A DNA stretch of 8,357 bases from contig PKZR01000376.1 in the NCBI GenBank assembly GCA_003133815.1, positions 1 to 8,357 on the forward strand, in the 5' to 3' direction. Shown piece by piece: positions 5,530 through 8,357 of this stretch. Below the pieces are notes generated by a model that saw only the letters and a program-made list of their open reading frames with translations, searched no databases and was not told where the DNA came from. The translations under genes were made by a program, and so were the position numbers. The number at the start of each line of letters is the position of its first letter. Within the stretch, counting starts at the first letter, position 1. The stretch comes from Limisphaerales bacterium (GTDB lineage: Bacteria; Verrucomicrobiota; Verrucomicrobiia; Limisphaerales; UBA11358).

Positions 5530-5693
5530 CCGATGATCGGACAGAATTCCCCGACGTTCGGACAGAATAGTCCGAAGGTCGGACAGAATGGTCGGATGGT
5601 CGGGCAGAATTGCGCAAAGGTCGGACAGAATGGTCCGATGATCGGGCAGAATTGCGCGATGATCGGTGCGGGCATGGCGACGGTCGGGAGCCG
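5530..5693. repeat. 21-bp tandem repeat array, about 8 degenerate units
   Basis: Units start at 5530, 5551, 5572, 5593, 5614, 5635, 5656 and 5677 (last one partial). The consensus is CCGAnGnTCGG followed by ACAGAAT and three variable bases. In units 1, 2, 3 and 6 the first 11 bases are a dyad, CCGA-N3-TCGG. Units 3-4 (5572-5613) and 5-6 (5614-5655) are alike at 38 of 42 positions, so a 42-bp pair was duplicated. Units 7-8 keep the CGA.GnTCGG half but lose ACAGAAT. As 21 is a multiple of 3 and the unit has no stop, long frames stay open on both strands; none looks like a real protein. The array lies in the gene-poor 5462-5974 stretch, just upstream of the unknown minus-strand gene. Confidence 0.9.
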
Positions 5694-5841
5694 CGCTGTT
5701 TTGCGCCAAGCACACCTGCCGAATAGCTTTCACCAAAACTGTCGTTTCCATAATCGTTGACCGGATCAACAAAAATGGATTTTAGGGACATGGCGCGGGC
5801 ATGCGAGACCTCGTTTTCTACTCTTTGTAGAACGGCTTTTT

Positions 5842-5962
5842 GAGACCTCTGCAAAACTGTGTTGGCAAGTGATGTAGCGTCCGGCCTGTGGCCGGAAATT
5901 ATGGATTTACAAACCCAAAGGTCGAGGCACAGCCTCGACGCTACACGTTTTGCAGAGATCTC
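5842..5962. mobile_element. 121-bp MITE-like element with nested inverted repeats
   Basis: GAGACCTCTGCAAAAC (5842-5857) and GTTTTGCAGAGATCTC (5947-5962) are terminal inverted repeats matching at 15 of 16 positions. TTTTT lies directly outside each end (5837-5841 and 5963-5967), as a 5-bp target duplication would. Inside, GTAGCGTC (5874-5881) and GACGCTAC (5937-5944) form a second perfect dyad, and two hairpins lie within: CCGGCC-TGT-GGCCGG (5881-5895) and GTCGAGGC-ACA-GCCTCGAC (5921-5939). It has no coding capacity, so it would need a transposase from elsewhere. It starts 12 bp past the XRE gene stop and could also act as its transcript end. Also in the gene-poor stretch, TTCTAC-TCTTT-GTAGAA (5816-5832) is a small hairpin, and GAGACCTC occurs a second time at 5805-5812. 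Confidence 0.6.
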
Positions 5963-5974
5963 TTTTTGCCGGCG

Positions 5975-6259
5975 TCAGCCGGGTGCCGATTTTTTGAGGG
6001 GACATCTGGCACTGCGGCAGCGGCAGGCCAGGGCACAGAACAGATGGTAAGGCGGCTGGTTGGTGTAGGCGACCAGCAGTTCAAAATTCTGGCCGGTCGG
6101 AAACCGCTCGCCACGCTCCCATTTGCTGATGGTGGCGATGGAGAAGCCCGTTTCGATGGCGACTTGTTTCAGCGGAATTCTTTTCTTGCGCCGCCATTCC
6201 CTGAAGGTGTCGGCAAAGCACCTGCGAAAATTACATTTGAATCCCGGTCGCCGAGGCAT
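5975..6259 (-). CDS. Small XRE-family helix-turn-helix regulator with Cys-rich tail
   Basis: A 94-residue DNA-binding protein. Residues about 28-66 form an XRE/Cro-type helix-turn-helix: LKQVAIETGFSIATISKWER (30-49), then GERFPTGQNFELLVAYT, with the family's typical W-E-x-G-x-R-x-P turn after the recognition helix. The N-terminus (1-27) is very basic. The tail HLFCALACRCRSARC (72-86) holds Cys at 75, 79, 81 and 86 after His 72; two more Cys lie at 9 and 14. This could bind a metal or sense redox state, but no classical site is formed. I recall similar short HTH proteins ending in 'PP..LFC' in Verrucomicrobiota. The start at ATG 6259 has no Shine-Dalgarno sequence. It is divergent from the secreted-protein gene at 6605, and the MITE-like element follows its stop. 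Confidence 0.82.
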   Translation of the reverse strand: MPRRPGFKCNFRRCFADTFREWRRKKRIPLKQVAIETGFSIATISKWERGERFPTGQNFELLVAYTNQPPYHLFCALACRCRSARCPLKKSAPG

Positions 6260-6604
6260 GGCGGGATTTCATCACAAGCCGCCACCGGATGAAAGAAGGA
6301 ACTTAGATTGGTTGCCGGACCGGATTATTTCCCTGTCAGCCGGTCTCAATTCTTTCTCCTGTAGGCTGTGGCCGCCCCGTCAGTGCAGGCGACTGGACAC
6401 CCGTTATTGCTGTGGACAGGACAAAACATGTCAAATGACAGCCCGCCAATTTCTGTCAAAATGTCCGGTGGTAAAACACAGGCGGAAACTTGGACGGACG
6501 TCCGCTACAAGTCTCAAAGGCCTGGAACAACGGCGACCGGAGCAATTGGATGATGAGTTTAATTGCTCTCCTTGCCATCAGCGGACGGATTCGAAAGTGA
6601 AATT
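6260..6604. other. 345-bp divergent intergenic region
   Basis: No gene can be supported here; short open frames show no recognisable protein. It contains the dyad GACCGG (6318-6323) / CCGGTC (6340-6345) with a 16-nt loop, the 10-bp palindrome CGGACGTCCG (6495-6504) and the TGTCA half-site cluster (6429-6458). Promoters for the two divergent genes must lie here but no clear -35/-10 pair was found; on the minus strand TTGAGA (near 6350-6345) is a fair -35 lacking a good -10. Confidence 0.6.
6429..6458. promoter_or_regulatory. Cluster of three TGTCA half-sites
   Basis: TGTCAAATGACA (6429-6440) is a dyad of TGTCA arms around AA, and a third TGTCA follows at 6454-6458. TGACAG (6436-6441) and CTGTCA (6453-6458) also form a 6-bp hairpin with an 11-nt loop. 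The site lies about midway between the divergent XRE and secreted-protein genes, so control of either is plausible but unproven. Confidence 0.35.
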
Positions 6605-7531
6605 ATGAATGCACAAAAATGGATCGCTCTTGGCGCAGCTTTTTTTCTGCCCCTAGGCGCGCAAGCCCAGTTAACCCTCACCGGAACAAACTACGCTCAG
6701 AACTTCGATGGACTCGACTCCGGACTGCCAACCGGCTGGATAGTTTGCACGAATGCCCATGCCACCAATGTCGGAACATCCGCTGGGTTTGTCACAAACC
6801 ACATCAGTTGGGGCAACCAAACCGGCCAGTTTCAGAATTCTGCCTCCACCAGTAATGGCGGCACAAATTTGCTGGGAACCGAAAGTTCAGCGCTGCAAAG
6901 CGGCTATACCAACCGCGCACTTGCCATCCGGCAAACCGCCGGCTTCGGCGATCCTGGAGCGGCCTTTGTATTGAACCTCGCCAACACCTCCGGCATGAAC
7001 GGTTTCCGTTTGGGATTGGATTTCCTGATGTTGAGCGTGCAGAGTCATTCCACCGTTTGGACCGTGGATTATGCCGTCGGAAACAGTCCCACCAATTTCA
7101 TTCCGCTGGCGGCATACACCGATCCCGGGGTGTTCGGTGCGACCCACACGAATATTTCTCTGGGCACGGCTCTGGATAATCAAGGTTCAAATGTCTGGAT
7201 CAGAATTGTCGCTTTGAGCGGCAGCACCGGCAGCGGCACCCGCGACACTTTTGGCGTGGACAATGTTTCACTCTCGTGGACGACGAACGCTGCCGTTACC
7301 GCCATTCCGCCAATCATCACCGGCTTCGTCATCACAAACGGCAACGCCTTGATTTATTTCACAGGTGGACCGAACGACACCGTGTCGTCATTTCTGCTGC
7401 AAGCCTCGGCTGATTGTTGCAGCCCATTCTGCGACACAAACATCGTCATCAACCAGCTCGGTTCAACTCAGTTTGAAGCCGTCTGCGGAGCAGCCGGTAC
7501 GCAACAGTTTTATCGCGTAAAGCATCTGTAA
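6605..7531 (+). CDS. Secreted beta-rich protein of unknown function
   Basis: A 308-residue protein with a clear Sec signal peptide: MNAQK, hydrophobic core WIALGAAFFLPLG, and an AQA cleavage motif at 19-21, leaving Gln 22 as mature N-terminus. The mature part opens TLTGTNYAQNFDGLDSGLP and continues as a Gly/Asn/Thr/Ser-rich, beta-sandwich-like domain of the kind seen in extracellular proteins of Verrucomicrobiota and Bacteroidota; TRDTFGVDNVSLSW marks its last strands (about 218-231). The C-terminal 75 residues form a second small domain ending TQQFYRVKHL, a terminal pattern I associate with secreted Verrucomicrobiota proteins, here with Cys at 271, 272, 276 and 294 that may form disulfides. 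No catalytic motif or LPxTG/PEP-CTERM anchor is visible. The ATG at 6605 was chosen over an in-frame TTG at 6563 because the signal peptide starts there. It converges with leuB, with a 10-bp gap and no visible terminator. Confidence 0.85.
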   Translation: MNAQKWIALGAAFFLPLGAQAQLTLTGTNYAQNFDGLDSGLPTGWIVCTNAHATNVGTSAGFVTNHISWGNQTGQFQNSASTSNGGTNLLGTESSALQSGYTNRALAIRQTAGFGDPGAAFVLNLANTSGMNGFRLGLDFLMLSVQSHSTVWTVDYAVGNSPTNFIPLAAYTDPGVFGATHTNISLGTALDNQGSNVWIRIVALSGSTGSGTRDTFGVDNVSLSWTTNAAVTAIPPIITGFVITNGNALIYFTGGPNDTVSSFLLQASADCCSPFCDTNIVINQLGSTQFEAVCGAAGTQQFYRVKHL

Positions 7532-7541
7532 CCGTTGCGCT

Positions 7542-8357
7542 TCACACCACACTCGCAATCGCATCGCCCATTTCGCGCGTGCCGACGCGTTTCGCACTAG
7601 CTTCACCTGCGCTGAAGATGTCACCAGTGCGATTGCCGGCGGCGATGGCTTTGGCCACGGCCGCTTCAATCGCCAGCGCCGCGTCGTTCAAACCAAAGCT
7701 GTGCCGCAGCATCAGCGCGCTCGACAGGATTTGTGCGATGGGATTCGCCAAATCTTTTCCGGCGATGTCCGGCGCGGTGCCGCCGGCAGGTTCGTAAAAA
7801 CCAAAAGTCTGGTTGCCGTTCGTCGCACCGAGGCTCGCGCTCGGCAACATGCCGAGCGAACCGCCCAGCGCCGCCGCCTCGTCGCTCAGGATGTCGCCAA
7901 ACATGTTTTCGCACAGCATCACGTCGAACTGCGTCGGCTTGAGCATGAGTTGCATCGCGCCATTGTCCACGAACATATGATCGAGCGCCACGTCGGGATA
8001 ATTCTTGCCGACGCGCGTCACGACTTCGCGCCACAAAATGCCATTTTCCAGCACGTTAGCCTTGTCAATGCTTGTCAATTTTTTCCGGCGCAGTTGCGCT
8101 GCCTTGAAGGCGACGTGGGCGATCCGATCAATCTCCGGCGTCGTGTAAACCATCGTGTCGATCGCGCGGAAATTGCCAGCGCCGAGATCCTCGGTCTTTT
8201 TCGGCTGGCCGAAATACATGCCGCCGGGCAGCTCACGCACGACCAATATATCTATGCCGTCGCCCTGGCGTTCCTTCGCCAGCGGACACGCGTGCGAAAG
8301 AATTTTCGGCAGCTTTACCGGCCGCAGATTGGCGAACAAACCGAATTCTTTCCGCAA
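7542..8357 (-). CDS. leuB: 3-isopropylmalate dehydrogenase LeuB (C-terminal part, cut by window edge)
   Basis: LeuB oxidises and decarboxylates (2R,3S)-3-isopropylmalate with NAD+ to 2-oxoisocaproate, the third dedicated step of leucine synthesis, in the cytoplasm as a dimer. The visible 271 residues are about three quarters of the usual 350-365; the first 90 or so lie beyond the right edge, so there is no visible start. Substrate-binding Arg are present in LRKEFGLFANLRP (fragment residues 2 and 12) and VREL (41). Catalytic Tyr is in MVYTTPEI (71), catalytic Lys in SIDKANVL (99), and metal-binding Asp in MFVDNGAMQL (131) and FGDILSDE (155, 159). The cofactor-side motif YEPAGGTAPDIAGK and LANPIAQILS follow, and the C-terminus is complete. 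The usual RELTGG reads RELPGG, a small change. IlvE-type or isocitrate dehydrogenase is excluded by the IPMDH-type motifs. Confidence 0.97.
   Translation of the reverse strand: MRKEFGLFANLRPVKLPKILSHACPLAKERQGDGIDILVVRELPGGMYFGQPKKTEDLGAGNFRAIDTMVYTTPEIDRIAHVAFKAAQLRRKKLTSIDKANVLENGILWREVVTRVGKNYPDVALDHMFVDNGAMQLMLKPTQFDVMLCENMFGDILSDEAAALGGSLGMLPSASLGATNGNQTFGFYEPAGGTAPDIAGKDLANPIAQILSSALMLRHSFGLNDAALAIEAAVAKAIAAGNRTGDIFSAGEASAKRVGTREMGDAIASVV

Noticed and set aside
5530..5693. Possible CRISPR array
   Set aside because: Units are directly adjacent, 21 bp long, without unique spacers, and no cas gene is nearby.
5458..5772. Minus-strand frame of 104 codons whose TGA overlaps the ATG of the unknown gene
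   Set aside because: Most of it is the 21-bp array, where several frames on both strands stay open because the unit is a multiple of 3 without stops. The part outside the array has no recognisable protein features.
5495..5854. Second minus-strand frame (119 codons) and plus-strand frames through the same array
   Set aside because: Same cause: open by repeat structure. They contradict each other and none has a start signal or known domain.
6123..6608. Plus-strand frame of 161 codons
   Set aside because: Its first part is the antisense of the XRE gene and the rest is intergenic; no domain or start signal.

Overview
The window looks like chromosomal DNA from a Verrucomicrobiota bacterium, probably of the Pedosphaera/Limisphaera type. 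The reasons are protein style, not a database match: a PAS sensor of the 'NTIEDGVLVLDESG' kind, small basic 'RWAK' proteins, TPR proteins with an 'NNLAWMLATCP' C-terminal module, secreted proteins ending in a '..QQFYRVK' domain, short XRE regulators ending in a Cys-rich tail, and a general lack of Shine-Dalgarno sequences. GC content is moderate. No plasmid, phage or CRISPR signature was seen.

Layout. Positions 1-2777 (minus strand) hold a tightly packed gene set read right to left: a lipoprotein with TPR-like and LysM domains, a membrane-anchored protein of unknown function, an ABC ATPase (these three joined by 4-bp GTGA/ATGA stop-start overlaps), then an 86-bp gap with a dyad-symmetric TGGCAC site and the start of a PAS-domain sensor protein, probably a histidine kinase, that runs off the left edge. 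A tRNA-Leu(UAG) lies just upstream of this set on the same strand.

Positions 3180-3700 (plus strand) form a self-contained unit: a tandem 10-bp repeat, a TTGACA-17-CTTAAT promoter only a few bases from an ATG, a small Lys/Ala-rich protein with two RW-motif repeats, and a strong intrinsic terminator. It is followed by a structured element (3819-3893) in which a long-range stem and a terminator hairpin compete for the same bases. That element abuts a TPR gene that appears to have lost its 5' part. A bidirectional terminator separates the TPR gene from a convergent minus-strand gene of unknown function (4760-5461).

Positions 5462-5974 are gene-poor and repeat-rich: a degenerate 21-bp tandem array (about 8 units) just upstream of the unknown gene, then a 121-bp MITE-like element with 16-bp inverted ends, a nested 8-bp dyad, two internal hairpins and a TTTTT flank on each side. 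Next come a small XRE-family regulator (minus), a 345-bp divergent intergenic region with TGTCA half-sites, a secreted beta-rich protein (plus), and the C-terminal three quarters of leuB (minus), which is cut by the right edge.

Functionally the window is mixed. leuB (leucine synthesis) and the tRNA are core genes; the rest is envelope, regulatory or lineage-specific. The best candidates for something undescribed are the alternative-structure RNA element, the MITE-like dyad element, the 21-bp array and the two-repeat basic protein. All need comparative searches that could not be run here.
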